A stretch of DNA of 64,000 nt from Mycobacterium sp. 852002-51961_SCH5331710 (GTDB lineage: Bacteria > Actinomycetota > Actinomycetes > Mycobacteriales > Mycobacteriaceae), in assembly GCF_001665535.1 (NCBI RefSeq), contig NZ_LZSQ01000128.1, forward strand, positions 1 through 64,000. The letters are read 5' to 3'. Below the pieces are notes generated by a model that was given only the letters and a program-made list of their open reading frames with translations, made no database searches and was not told where the DNA came from. Of this stretch, positions 23,376-32,185 are shown piece after piece (position 1 is the first letter of the stretch; each line of letters opens with the position of its first letter). The translations under genes were made by a program, and so were the position numbers.

Positions 23376-24062
23376 GTGGTCAGGAAGTTTTCGGGCCGGC
23401 GATGGACGGTTGCGGCCGTATGCGGCGTCTTGGGGATGATGGCCGGAGTCTTGATCGGCTACGTGGTACTCGGCGAATCCAAGAGATTCGCCGCGCAAGC
23501 CACGCTCGCCATGCTGCCGGCCTCTTACATTCCGACCAGCGAGGCCGCCCAGTACTGGGATGTTCTCAATCAAGGCCAGGCGACGCGTTCTGCAGCCATC
23601 GTCTTCGGTCAGAGCGCTTGGCTGCAGAGCGCTGCAGCCGCAGCGAGCGTGCCCGCTTCCGAACTGAGTCTGTCGGCGGGCGCAGTGCGTGACACCACCC
23701 TGATCGACGTTTCGGTCGAGGCCGACTCGCCCGAGGTCGCCGAGTCAGCATTGAGCTCGGTCCTCAGTGACGCGAGCGGACCTGCGACCACAGTCGCAGG
23801 TCCATTCCGTCTCGAGGTGGTCAAGCCCCCGGCCGGCAGCGCTCAATCGATGGGCCCGAGCGGCGTACAAGTCTACGGCGCAGCGGGACTCGCCGGATTG
23901 GCGTTCGGTGTGGGAGTTGGATTGCTCGCCGGCCGACGGGCCGAACGCAGGCATTCGGAAGATACGGATCACGCCCGTCATTCCGCCGGATCGCACCACA
24001 CAGACAGCGCTCAACAGACTGCCCACACCGAACCCATTTCATCCGACATACCAACGCGGTGA
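23376..24062 (+). CDS. Wzz-like chain-length determinant protein, no kinase domain
   Basis: 228 aa with one membrane helix near residues 12-32, an extracytoplasmic region of about 130 residues, and a second helix near 168-188, then a His/Ser-rich hydrophilic tail. This topology (helix, external domain, helix) is that of polysaccharide co-polymerases that set chain length. There is no Walker-type BY-kinase domain. The GTG immediately follows the flippase stop, with GGGAAGG upstream; the TGA overlaps the next ATG (TGATG). Assignment rests on topology and context; sequence similarity to known Wzz is weak. Confidence 0.6.
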   Translation: MVRKFSGRRWTVAAVCGVLGMMAGVLIGYVVLGESKRFAAQATLAMLPASYIPTSEAAQYWDVLNQGQATRSAAIVFGQSAWLQSAAAAASVPASELSLSAGAVRDTTLIDVSVEADSPEVAESALSSVLSDASGPATTVAGPFRLEVVKPPAGSAQSMGPSGVQVYGAAGLAGLAFGVGVGLLAGRRAERRHSEDTDHARHSAGSHHTDSAQQTAHTEPISSDIPTR

Positions 24063-26089
24063 TGCCGACCGTGCCCGACAAGATCGCCGGGTTGGCGGGG
24101 CGGAGTGCAGTTGTCGGCGGCGCGGCGGTCTGCGCGGCCGTGGTGATCGCGGCGTCGGCGATCATCGGCATCGCCCCGATTCTCATCGTCATAGGCGTGC
24201 CGGGCACGTTGGCTGCCGCGGTCTACCTCGTGCGGCGACCGCAGTGGGCCGCGGTGGCGATGGTCGTGATCGAGGTGACCAACATCAGTGGCGTGGTCGG
24301 TCCCCGGGGGCCGGTCTCGCTTTTCCGCATCTCCCTCTTGATCGGCCTGATCACCCTGGGCCGCGCGCTGTTGGATCCGGCCTCCCGCAGTCGTCTCAAT
24401 CGCTGGACACTGGTGTTCATCGCGCTCGTCGGGTTCTTCTTGACGACTCGATTCTTGGCATCGGTTGGCGCTCAGGACGTCGCCGCTGCATTCGGCCTAT
24501 TGAAGAACGAAGTCGCTGACCTCGTCTTCGTCGTGGTCGTCATGATGCTGATCCAGATGACCGAGCGGCAGTGGGCTGTCGCCGCTGCGGTGGTGATCTC
24601 ACTCGCCGCGATCAGTGCGCTGACCGTGTTGAACGAGGTCTTCTTCAGCGGGGCCATGTCCTTCGGTGGATTCGCTACGGTCACCGAGGCAAGCGGGGAG
24701 CTGGTCACCACCCAGCGATACGGGGGGCCCCTTCCCGACTCCAACTTCTGGGGTCGACACCTCATCATGGGGCTGCCCTTGGCGGGCGCGCTCGTCGTAC
24801 GCGCTCAGCGCGACGGCCAGCGGCGGGTCGTGATGGGTTGGGCAGTGGCGATACTCAGTCTGTTGGCCGGCGTGTACCTCACTCAGTCCCGCGGCACGTT
24901 CATCGCTACGTTCGTCGTCCTCGCCATCTGGACCCTACTCAGCGGGCCGGCGGCGCGGCGCGCAGCGATCAAGGGGTTACCCGTGGCCGTGCTCCTCCTG
25001 CTCGTACCCGGCGTCGGTAACCGACTCCTAGCCCTGCTGGCCGACGTCTATGGGTCGCAGCCGAGCTATTCCATCGATCCGTCTGTCGCGAGTCGGATGG
25101 CTGCCGGTGAGGTCGCTTGGGCGATGTTCGACGACCGCCCCGTATTCGGTTTCGGTCCCGGCGGTTTCCAACTACAGGTCGAGCGCTATTCGGGGCTCGT
25201 GCCGACGGCCGTGACGAATCCACCGACGGCTGCAGCGCACGACTTGTATGCACAGATGGCCAGCGAAAGCGGCGTGGTTGGCCTGATCGGGTGGGCGATC
25301 CTGGTCCTTGGGGTCGTCCTGAGTATCGGGATCCGGGTGGCACAACTCGCGCTGCAGTCCGAAAGCGCCGAACGTTCGCTGGCGGCCGCGGCGCTGGCCG
25401 CCATCGTCGGTTGGTCGGTTGCGAGCATCTTCATCCACCTGTCATATCTGCGGACCTTCGGCATCCTCCTCGCGTTGGCCGGTGCCATGGCCGCGCAAAC
25501 GGGGAGCCAGTGGCGGGAACCCCTAAGGGATTGCGTCAGAACCGTCGCAGCAGCCGGTGCCGCATCTTTGCTCGGGATGGTGGTCGCAGCCATCTGCCTC
25601 ACGGCGACAGCCACGCGAACGCACACCGCAAGTCAACGGGTGACGCTGCAACCCGGGAGCGATATCGACTACGGCTACGCGTATGTGCTCGACGTCCGCA
25701 GCCGCGAGGTCGTGCTACCGAGCTACGCCGCTCTGATGGTCGCCGATACCCCCCAAACCTCGGCGGTCGCCGACACCGTACGAGGAATCATCACGATTAC
25801 CGTGACCGCGTCTGGTCCAACCGCCGCGCGCGAGGAGTTGGACCTCGCGCTAGCCCACGCACGGGCCAGCCTCGCGAGGTTCAACGCCGACTCCTTGTAC
25901 GTCGTGGAGCCAGTGGGCGAGACCATCCAACGTGAGGAAGACGAGCACTCGCTACTCGCAAGCACTTCAGCACTTGCGGCCGGCTCGTTTGTGGGGTTGG
26001 GCGCGTTTCTCATGCTGCAGCGCCGGGCGCGAAGGTCGCACATCGCGAGTCAAGCCAAGTCTTCGCCATCTCCACTTCCGACTCGCTGA
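24062..26089 (+). CDS. O-antigen polymerase/ligase (Wzy/WaaL-like) with C-terminal extracytoplasmic domain
   Basis: 675 aa, a polytopic membrane protein. About 12 helices occupy residues 15-480; the large external loop carries the family signature (LTQSRGTFIATF, then FGFGPGGFQ and AAHDLYAQMASESGVVG). Such proteins polymerise lipid-linked repeats or ligate glycans to an acceptor. After a helix near 495-515 there is a soluble stretch of about 130 residues (VTVTASGPTAAREELDLALA...) and another helix near 645, then a short basic tail. That add-on has the topology of a chain-length regulator. Start overlaps the previous stop. Confidence 0.8.
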   Translation: MPTVPDKIAGLAGRSAVVGGAAVCAAVVIAASAIIGIAPILIVIGVPGTLAAAVYLVRRPQWAAVAMVVIEVTNISGVVGPRGPVSLFRISLLIGLITLGRALLDPASRSRLNRWTLVFIALVGFFLTTRFLASVGAQDVAAAFGLLKNEVADLVFVVVVMMLIQMTERQWAVAAAVVISLAAISALTVLNEVFFSGAMSFGGFATVTEASGELVTTQRYGGPLPDSNFWGRHLIMGLPLAGALVVRAQRDGQRRVVMGWAVAILSLLAGVYLTQSRGTFIATFVVLAIWTLLSGPAARRAAIKGLPVAVLLLLVPGVGNRLLALLADVYGSQPSYSIDPSVASRMAAGEVAWAMFDDRPVFGFGPGGFQLQVERYSGLVPTAVTNPPTAAAHDLYAQMASESGVVGLIGWAILVLGVVLSIGIRVAQLALQSESAERSLAAAALAAIVGWSVASIFIHLSYLRTFGILLALAGAMAAQTGSQWREPLRDCVRTVAAAGAASLLGMVVAAICLTATATRTHTASQRVTLQPGSDIDYGYAYVLDVRSREVVLPSYAALMVADTPQTSAVADTVRGIITITVTASGPTAAREELDLALAHARASLARFNADSLYVVEPVGETIQREEDEHSLLASTSALAAGSFVGLGAFLMLQRRARRSHIASQAKSSPSPLPTR

Positions 26090-26158
26090 TCGATACCGAC
26101 ACGACGGCCTGAGTATCGTGGCTTCGAGACAGTAGTGCGGATGAGGAGTACCCCCCCA

Positions 26159-27118
26159 ATGCAGGTGATGGGTCGGTCCAGTTCCGCGCTGCCCATCGCC
26201 ATGGGGCTCTGCTTGATTCTCGTTCTGTCGATCAGCACATTCATCGCATTCGACCCGACAACGCAGCCGAAACAGCCGTTCGCAGACGACAGTCCATTCC
26301 GAACAACGGTCCCGTACGACGCTCGAGTCGACCCGAACAGCGCCGCGATGGTGGCGCGGCTTTCCAGAGATGGTGCGATCTACGCCAACCTCGTCGAATT
26401 CGGCATTCCCATCTATTCAGCAGACGACGAGACCCCGCGTTGGCGCGTGGCATGCAGGATCAAAGGTTGGGGTCCGTGCCCATTCGATGGCCATACCGTG
26501 CCGATCCCCGACGATGCCTCCCCGTCCCCCGGGTCCGATGGGGCGATGGTCGTGATCGACCACGACAGGCGCCTTCTCTTCGAGTTTTGGCAGGCGCGTC
26601 GCCAGGGAGACCGATGGTCGGCGAGCTTCGGCGCGGTCAACGAACTCGATGGCTCCGGCTGGGGGACGTATGACAACGGTTTCAGCACCGCCTCCGGCGC
26701 ATCCCGCCTGGGGGGCGTGATCCGCGTTGACGAGATGCGTCGCGGCGTCATTCCGCACGCGCTGGCGTTGCAGAGCGACAGTGTTTGCGCAGACGTGTTC
26801 CGCGCGCCTGCCGTCAAGACCGACGGAACGTATCGCGGCTTCGACTGCATACCGGAGGGAGCTCGCATTCGTCTCAGCCCGGACGTCGACATTGACGATC
26901 TCGACCTGACACCCGCGGGACGGGCGGTCGCTCAGGCACTGCAGGTCTACGGAGGCTACGTCGTGGATTACGGCGGGGCTCCACTCAGCGTGTCGTTCGA
27001 GCGCGACCCAGCGGCGCCACACCATTCGCCAGGTGAGACGTACACACGGCAGGGGATGCCATGGGACTACAGCCGCATCGAAGGAATCCCCTGGCAACAA
27101 CTCGAGGTTTTGGCCTGA
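26159..27118 (+). CDS. Secreted or membrane-anchored protein of unknown function in the glycan locus
   Basis: 319 aa from the ATG at 26159, which has GAGGAG about 10 bases ahead; in-frame starts at 26135 and 26141 are alternatives. A hydrophobic N-terminal segment (LPIAMGLCLILVLSISTFIAF) is a signal anchor or signal peptide. The rest is soluble, with four cysteines (in VACRIKGWGPCPFDG, DSVCADVF and GFDCIPEG), which could form disulfides outside the cell. Aromatic-rich motifs include LFEFWQARR, SGWGTYDNGF and VYGGYVVDYGGAP. I recall similar unnamed secreted proteins in actinobacteria but no assigned function. Its place between wzy and the glycosyltransferases suggests a role on the exported polymer. 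Confidence 0.75.
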   Translation: MQVMGRSSSALPIAMGLCLILVLSISTFIAFDPTTQPKQPFADDSPFRTTVPYDARVDPNSAAMVARLSRDGAIYANLVEFGIPIYSADDETPRWRVACRIKGWGPCPFDGHTVPIPDDASPSPGSDGAMVVIDHDRRLLFEFWQARRQGDRWSASFGAVNELDGSGWGTYDNGFSTASGASRLGGVIRVDEMRRGVIPHALALQSDSVCADVFRAPAVKTDGTYRGFDCIPEGARIRLSPDVDIDDLDLTPAGRAVAQALQVYGGYVVDYGGAPLSVSFERDPAAPHHSPGETYTRQGMPWDYSRIEGIPWQQLEVLA

Positions 27119-27285
27119 CGACGCGTTCGAACAACCGCGAGTTGGTCCGCCGAACGGCCCGTGCTGACTAACATTTCGCCAGCGGGGGGATTCTTTCCAC
27201 CCTGGGAACCTCACTCCTATGCCCGGGTGCGTTCCCGAAGCGCCACTCGGCGGGACAGCCGCCGGCCATGCCCAGGAGGTTGACT

Positions 27286-28434
27286 TTGTCGGAGCCGGTA
27301 CCAGCCGTCGGCGCTGCGCGATCGCCGAGCCCGATACGGGTGTTGATGGTGCTGGATTCGTTCAGCTTCGGCGGGGCCGAGAATCTCGTTGCCGAGCTGG
27401 GGTTGCACGCTCCTGCTTCGATGACGATCTCCGCCGCCAGCCTTGCGCCTCCCGTGGGTCCGCGAACCGCCCTTTTCGATCGCATCGCAGAGGCTGGTCT
27501 CGAACCGATCTATCTCGGGGTGAAGAGACTTGCAGACATCGCCGGCTTCCTACGCCTGGTTCGCACATTGAGAAAGGCGCCGGTCGACGTCGTGCACGCC
27601 CACCTCGGATATTCGGCCATTCTCGTGACGCTCGCCGGCTACTTGGCACGCAAACCGGTCGTCGCCACCCTGCACCTCATCCCACAGAAGCACTCCAGTC
27701 GGAAAGAGTGGCTCAAAGAAAGGCTCTCCGTGCGCCTCCCCGGCCGGCTGGGCCGATTGGTCTTGGTGTCGCAGTACGCCTTCGACGAGTACGCCAGGCT
27801 GCACGGACCGGCCCGAAAGACCTGGCGGATGATCCCGAACGGCGTGGACACCGAGCGCTTCAGCGTCGCGCGGTCTGAGGGCGAGCACGACGGCCCCGTC
27901 TGGGCGTGCGTCGCGGCTCTGAGGCCGGACAAGAACCACGCCGATCTTCTCAGTGCGTGGCACCAAGTCGTCGCCGCCCATCCAAGGGCCCGACTGCTGA
28001 TCGTCGGCGACGGCCCCGCTCGACCATCCATCGAACGCACCATTTCCGAACTCGGGCTGAGCGATTCGGTCGACCTCTTGGGTCGCCGAGAGGACGTCGA
28101 CACCATTCTCGCCAGGGTCGATGGAGTTGTCTCCGCATCAGTTGAGGAAGCCCTTCCGACCGCGCTCCTCGAAGCCGCCGCCTGCGGGCTGCCGGTCGTA
28201 GCCGCCGATGCGGGCGGCACCCGCGAGATCGTCATCGACGACGTCACCGGTCGACTCGTTCCCATACGTGATGTCGCTGCTCTCGTCGAGGCGTTGCTCA
28301 GCACTATCGGAGATCCCTTGCGAGCCAACGAATACGGACGCGCAGGCCGGGAGTTGGTCGAACGCAAGTACTCGATGACCAGTTGGATCGCCAACCTGAA
28401 CCGCCTCTACGACGAGGTGACCCGTGGTGTCTGA
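27286..28434 (+). CDS. Glycosyltransferase family 4
   Basis: 382 aa from a TTG at 27286, which has a perfect AGGAGG six bases upstream; an ATG at 27268 lies before that AGGAGG and is less likely. GT-B fold: N-terminal FSFGGAENLVAELG, C-terminal nucleotide-sugar half with RPDKNHADLL, LLIVGDGPARP and the E-x7-E region SVEEALPTALLEAAACG. Retaining transferases of this type add sugars from nucleotide donors on the cytoplasmic side. The end overlaps the next gene by 11 bases. Confidence 0.9.
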   Translation: MSEPVPAVGAARSPSPIRVLMVLDSFSFGGAENLVAELGLHAPASMTISAASLAPPVGPRTALFDRIAEAGLEPIYLGVKRLADIAGFLRLVRTLRKAPVDVVHAHLGYSAILVTLAGYLARKPVVATLHLIPQKHSSRKEWLKERLSVRLPGRLGRLVLVSQYAFDEYARLHGPARKTWRMIPNGVDTERFSVARSEGEHDGPVWACVAALRPDKNHADLLSAWHQVVAAHPRARLLIVGDGPARPSIERTISELGLSDSVDLLGRREDVDTILARVDGVVSASVEEALPTALLEAAACGLPVVAADAGGTREIVIDDVTGRLVPIRDVAALVEALLSTIGDPLRANEYGRAGRELVERKYSMTSWIANLNRLYDEVTRGV

Positions 28435-30772
28435 CACCAGCTCTGCGCCATTGACGGTCGCCCATGTCATCCACTCCCTGGGTGCCGGCGGAGCTGAAGC
28501 GGTGCTCGTGGAACTGGCGCGCGTTGCTGCAACGGCGGGTCTGCGAACGGTCGTGATCGGTCTCTCGGACGCGCAAGCTCCCGATGGCATCGACAACCGG
28601 GTCGTACCCCTGCTGCGCGAGCAAGGTGTGGTCGTCCACGAGTTGCATACTTCGCGGTACGACCCGTTCTCCGCCTTACGCATCGCGCGGATCTTGCGCG
28701 CGGAACGGGTGAGTATCGTGCACACCCACCTCAAGCACGCCGACGTGGTCGGCGGCCTCGGTGCGCGGCTGGCCGGCGTGCCGTCGGTCTCGACCCTGCA
28801 CGTGATCGACAAGGCGACCTCCCGCGCACACCGGCTCCGGGTCCGGGCCGCCTTGAGCGCCAGGCGGCGGTTGGCACGCACCGTCATCGCGCTATCGGAG
28901 GCTCAGCGGCATTGGTACCAAGAGTTGGCAGGAGAACACGCGCCGATCGCCGTGCTCCCCAACGGAGTGAACGAACCGATGACGACGCGCGAAAGATCGG
29001 CCGTGCGAGCCGACATCGGTGTACCAGAGGACGCAGTCCTGGCACTCTGCGTCAGCCTCCTACGTCCCGAGAAGGGGCACACGGATCTACTGGAAGCCAT
29101 GCGGGTCGTACCCACCGAACTGCCACTTGAACTCGCACTCGCCGGCGACGGCCCTCTGCTGGATCAGATCAGCGCCACGGTTGATGCGGATCCGGCGCTG
29201 CGCAGCCGGGTGCACATACTCGGATTCCGTAGCGACGTCACTGATTTGATCGCCGCCAGTGATTTCGTCGTTCATCCCAGCCGGGAAGACGCACTTCCCA
29301 CCGCGCTGATCTCCGCCTTGGCCGCGGCGCGGCCGATCGTCGCGACCACCGCGGGGGGCATCACTGACATCGTCTCGCCCGACTGCGGGATTCTTGTCGA
29401 GCCTCGCGCTCCTGACGCGCTCGGTGCAGCGATCGTCGAGATGAGCCAGATCGTCAGCGACGATGAACCGACCCTGCGCCGTCTGCGCAGTTCGGCCCGA
29501 CAGAGGTACGACGTAAAATTCAGCGCCGAACGATGGGCACGCGGTCTGCGCGCACTCTACGAACAGGTCATCGAAAACCAAAGCTACACCGAGGATCCAC
29601 CGCGTATCGCGCTTGTGCAGTTTCAGCCCTCCGGTGGTCTCTTCCATTTCGCGCTACAGCTCGGTGAAGGTCTGGGTCGCGCCGGCGCGAGTGTCGAGAT
29701 GATCACCGGACCGCGGCCGGAATTCTCGTCTCGAGAGCCAGCCTGCAGTATCCGGAGCATCTTGCCCACGTGGCATCCCAACGCCGGTGAGGATGTGCCG
29801 GATTGGTGGCGCCGGGCGCGTCGCGGTGTGCGAGGCGGTCAACACACGATTGCTTGGATCGTCCTGATCGGCTACTTGATCGTCAAGCGGCCCAACGTCA
29901 TCGTCTGGTCGTATTGGCAGTTTCCGCTGGATGGCCTCGGCGTGCAGATCATCCGGCGCCTACTTCCGCGGGCCGTCCTGGCCTTGATCTCGCACGAGCC
30001 CCGACCTCTGGTTCGGCGGCGCGACCAGGAAGGCATGTACCACACCGCCACAATGACTCGAAGGGCGCTCGCGGGAGCATACGCTGATCTCGACGTGGCG
30101 TTCGTGCTGGGCGAGACGGCGCGCGAGGCCCTAGCGGAGACGTGGCCAGTGAGTGCGCCTGTATACGTCATCCCACACGGTGACGAAGGACTGTTTCGCG
30201 CATCAGTCCCCCCTGTTGATGCGACCGCGCCGGTGGTATTGGCGTTCGGAACGATCACCCGATACAAGGGCACCGACACCCTATGCGAGGCATGGCCACT
30301 CGTCTTGCGAAAGCTCCCCCAAGCGGAACTGGTCATCGCCGGGGCCGTCGACAGCGATATCGACAAACCCGAACTACAGGAGCGTCTTTCGAAACTGAAG
30401 AAGGTCCGCGTAGCTCTGGGCTATGTCGCCAGCTCCGACGTTTCGTCTTATTTCGCCCAAGCCCGTTGCGTTGTGTTGCCCTACAAACGCAGCAGCCAGT
30501 CCGGCGTCGCTCATTTGGCGCACACATTCGCCCGTCCGGTGGTGGCGTCGCGCGTGGGCGACATCCCGTCGGCAGTCGAGGACGGTGTGTCGGGTCTCCT
30601 TGTGCCGCCGGAGGATCCTGAGGCGCTCTCCGAGGCATTGATTCGATTACTTTCCGACCCCGACGAGGCACGGCGAATGGGGGATGCGGGGGCGAAGGCG
30701 CTTTCGAAGCGTGCCTCCTGGGACGAAGTTGCCATCCAGTTCCTTCGCGGCCTACCGAACGAACGACGGTGA
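28424..30772 (+). CDS. Bifunctional glycosyltransferase: two fused GT4 domains
   Basis: 782 aa with two complete GT-B glycosyltransferases in tandem. The first (about 10-385) has HSLGAGGAEAVLVELA, LRPEKGHTDLL, LALAGDGPLL and the E-x7-E segment SREDALPTALISALAA. The second (about 395-780) begins IALVQFQPSGGLFHFAL and has TRYKGTDTL, ELVIAGAV and YKRSSQSGVAHLAH...GDIPSAVEDG. The halves are clearly different, so it is not a recent duplication. It probably adds two successive sugars of the repeat unit. GTG start, overlapping the preceding gene; 9 bases separate it from the convergent glycosyltransferase. Confidence 0.88.
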   Translation: MVSDTSSAPLTVAHVIHSLGAGGAEAVLVELARVAATAGLRTVVIGLSDAQAPDGIDNRVVPLLREQGVVVHELHTSRYDPFSALRIARILRAERVSIVHTHLKHADVVGGLGARLAGVPSVSTLHVIDKATSRAHRLRVRAALSARRRLARTVIALSEAQRHWYQELAGEHAPIAVLPNGVNEPMTTRERSAVRADIGVPEDAVLALCVSLLRPEKGHTDLLEAMRVVPTELPLELALAGDGPLLDQISATVDADPALRSRVHILGFRSDVTDLIAASDFVVHPSREDALPTALISALAAARPIVATTAGGITDIVSPDCGILVEPRAPDALGAAIVEMSQIVSDDEPTLRRLRSSARQRYDVKFSAERWARGLRALYEQVIENQSYTEDPPRIALVQFQPSGGLFHFALQLGEGLGRAGASVEMITGPRPEFSSREPACSIRSILPTWHPNAGEDVPDWWRRARRGVRGGQHTIAWIVLIGYLIVKRPNVIVWSYWQFPLDGLGVQIIRRLLPRAVLALISHEPRPLVRRRDQEGMYHTATMTRRALAGAYADLDVAFVLGETAREALAETWPVSAPVYVIPHGDEGLFRASVPPVDATAPVVLAFGTITRYKGTDTLCEAWPLVLRKLPQAELVIAGAVDSDIDKPELQERLSKLKKVRVALGYVASSDVSSYFAQARCVVLPYKRSSQSGVAHLAHTFARPVVASRVGDIPSAVEDGVSGLLVPPEDPEALSEALIRLLSDPDEARRMGDAGAKALSKRASWDEVAIQFLRGLPNERR

Positions 30773-30781
30773 CGGGAGGAA

Positions 30782-32047
30782 TCAGCTGTCGCCGAGACCG
30801 AACGCTCTGTCGTATTGCGCGAACACCGCCTTTCGCGAATATTCACCGGAGAAATGCTCGAGCGCGGCCGTGGACAACTCAGCATTGCGGCGAACGTCGG
30901 TGGTATCGAGCATTTTTCGGGAGAAATCGGCCGCATCGTCAGTCACAAGAAGTCCGTGTTCGGCTCCTGCCGCCACGCCTTCCGCACCGACCGAAGTCGA
31001 AACGATCGGCACGCCTGCGCCAAGCGCTTCGATGATCTTCAGCTTGACGCCTGAGCCGAATCGGAGCGGATTGACCAGCGCGGCGGTGCGCGACAAGAGA
31101 TCCGTCAGCTGCGGCACGTAACCGGTGAGGGTCACGCTGTTCGCATACCGAGACGCCAACGCAGCCAAACCGGGCCGCGGGTCACGGCCGATGACAATCA
31201 GTTTCGCGTCAGGGCGCCTGGCGAGCACGAGAGGCCAGATCTCCGCGAGGAAATGTTTGAGCCCGTCATCGTTGTGGGTCAACGAAAGTTGGCCCAAAAA
31301 GGCGAAGGTCGGTGCACCGCGATAATCGCGCACGGGTGGCGGGCGGACTCCGAGCAGCGGAGGTATCGCCCGGACCCGGGTGTCGTCGATACCACTGCGT
31401 TCACGGAGCATTTCCGCCTCTTGGGCGTTGATCAGAAGCGTGGTATTGAAACGGCGGGCGACGCGGTCTTCACTTCGTCTCACGAGGTGCTGTTCGAGGT
31501 GTAGGAGTGCGCGCTGGGACGGCTGCCAAGTGGCCAGTGGTTGGAACGCCTCGGGAACGTGATCTCCGAAGTTACCCAGCGCCTGGAGTTCAATGCCGGG
31601 GTAACGCTTGGCCGCTTCAAGCATCCTGCGGTAGCGCTCTGAGAACAGATCGTCCAGATAGCAGACCGAGCGCACATCATCATCGGGCGCATGTTGAGCC
31701 ATTCGGACCGTGTCGTAGACGACCAAGTCGGGTTCGATCTCTTCCAAAGTTCGGCGGATGGCGTCTCGGAGATGACGCGTATGCAAGAGCGCCTCCTGCA
31801 TACTGGACCGCCCGGCCAGGGTCCTCGTGCAGAGGCTCACGATCGCCGCACGACCGCTCGGCTTCTCGACGCGCCGAAGTTCTACCGGAAACTCGCGGCT
31901 GTTCTCTCCGCCCACGATGACGTAGTACGTCTGCTCAGCACCGAATCGTTCGGCGAGATAGTCGACGAATCCAGCAAGAACGACCTTCTTGCCAGCATCG
32001 GTGGGATAGGGGTCGACAGCGCTGATCAGTGCGACGGACGCCGCCAT
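30782..32047 (-). CDS. Glycosyltransferase (GT4/GT1-like)
   Basis: 421-aa GT-B glycosyltransferase. N-terminus SAVDPYPTDAGKK matches the start of enzymes that often act in surface polysaccharide synthesis. C-terminal signature is FLGQLSLTHNDDGLKHFL, KLIVIGRDP and the donor-binding FGSGVKLKIIEALGAGVPIVST. It converges on the double glycosyltransferase and is the outermost gene of the polysaccharide locus on this side. Donor and acceptor unknown. Confidence 0.86.
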   Translation of the reverse strand: MAASVALISAVDPYPTDAGKKVVLAGFVDYLAERFGAEQTYYVIVGGENSREFPVELRRVEKPSGRAAIVSLCTRTLAGRSSMQEALLHTRHLRDAIRRTLEEIEPDLVVYDTVRMAQHAPDDDVRSVCYLDDLFSERYRRMLEAAKRYPGIELQALGNFGDHVPEAFQPLATWQPSQRALLHLEQHLVRRSEDRVARRFNTTLLINAQEAEMLRERSGIDDTRVRAIPPLLGVRPPPVRDYRGAPTFAFLGQLSLTHNDDGLKHFLAEIWPLVLARRPDAKLIVIGRDPRPGLAALASRYANSVTLTGYVPQLTDLLSRTAALVNPLRFGSGVKLKIIEALGAGVPIVSTSVGAEGVAAGAEHGLLVTDDAADFSRKMLDTTDVRRNAELSTAALEHFSGEYSRKAVFAQYDRAFGLGDS

Positions 32048-32131
32048 TCAGTTCCCCCGTCACTCGCAAGACAATCAGCACAGCGGGCTCGCCGGCCCCA
32101 CGACTCTGTGCGCACCATAGCCGAAAGTCAT

Positions 32132-32152
32132 CTGGATCCCCGTGGGATCCGG
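32132..32152 (-). terminator. Hairpin downstream of the EEP-family gene
   Basis: A perfect 7-bp inverted repeat GGATCCC-CGT-GGGATCC (32134-32150), extendable to 9 pairs with one G-U, lies about 35 bases after the stop of the fgd1-EEP transcription unit. There is no T-run, but mycobacterial terminators often lack one. It also marks the edge of the polysaccharide locus. Confidence 0.4.
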
Positions 32153-32185
32153 CGCGCATCGGATCTGCCACGGCGTCCTGAGGCA

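Noticed and set aside
16120-32047. Genomic island mobilised by an integrase or IS element
   Set aside because: No integrase, transposase, tRNA target or flanking direct repeat was found; only gene content and position suggest insertion.
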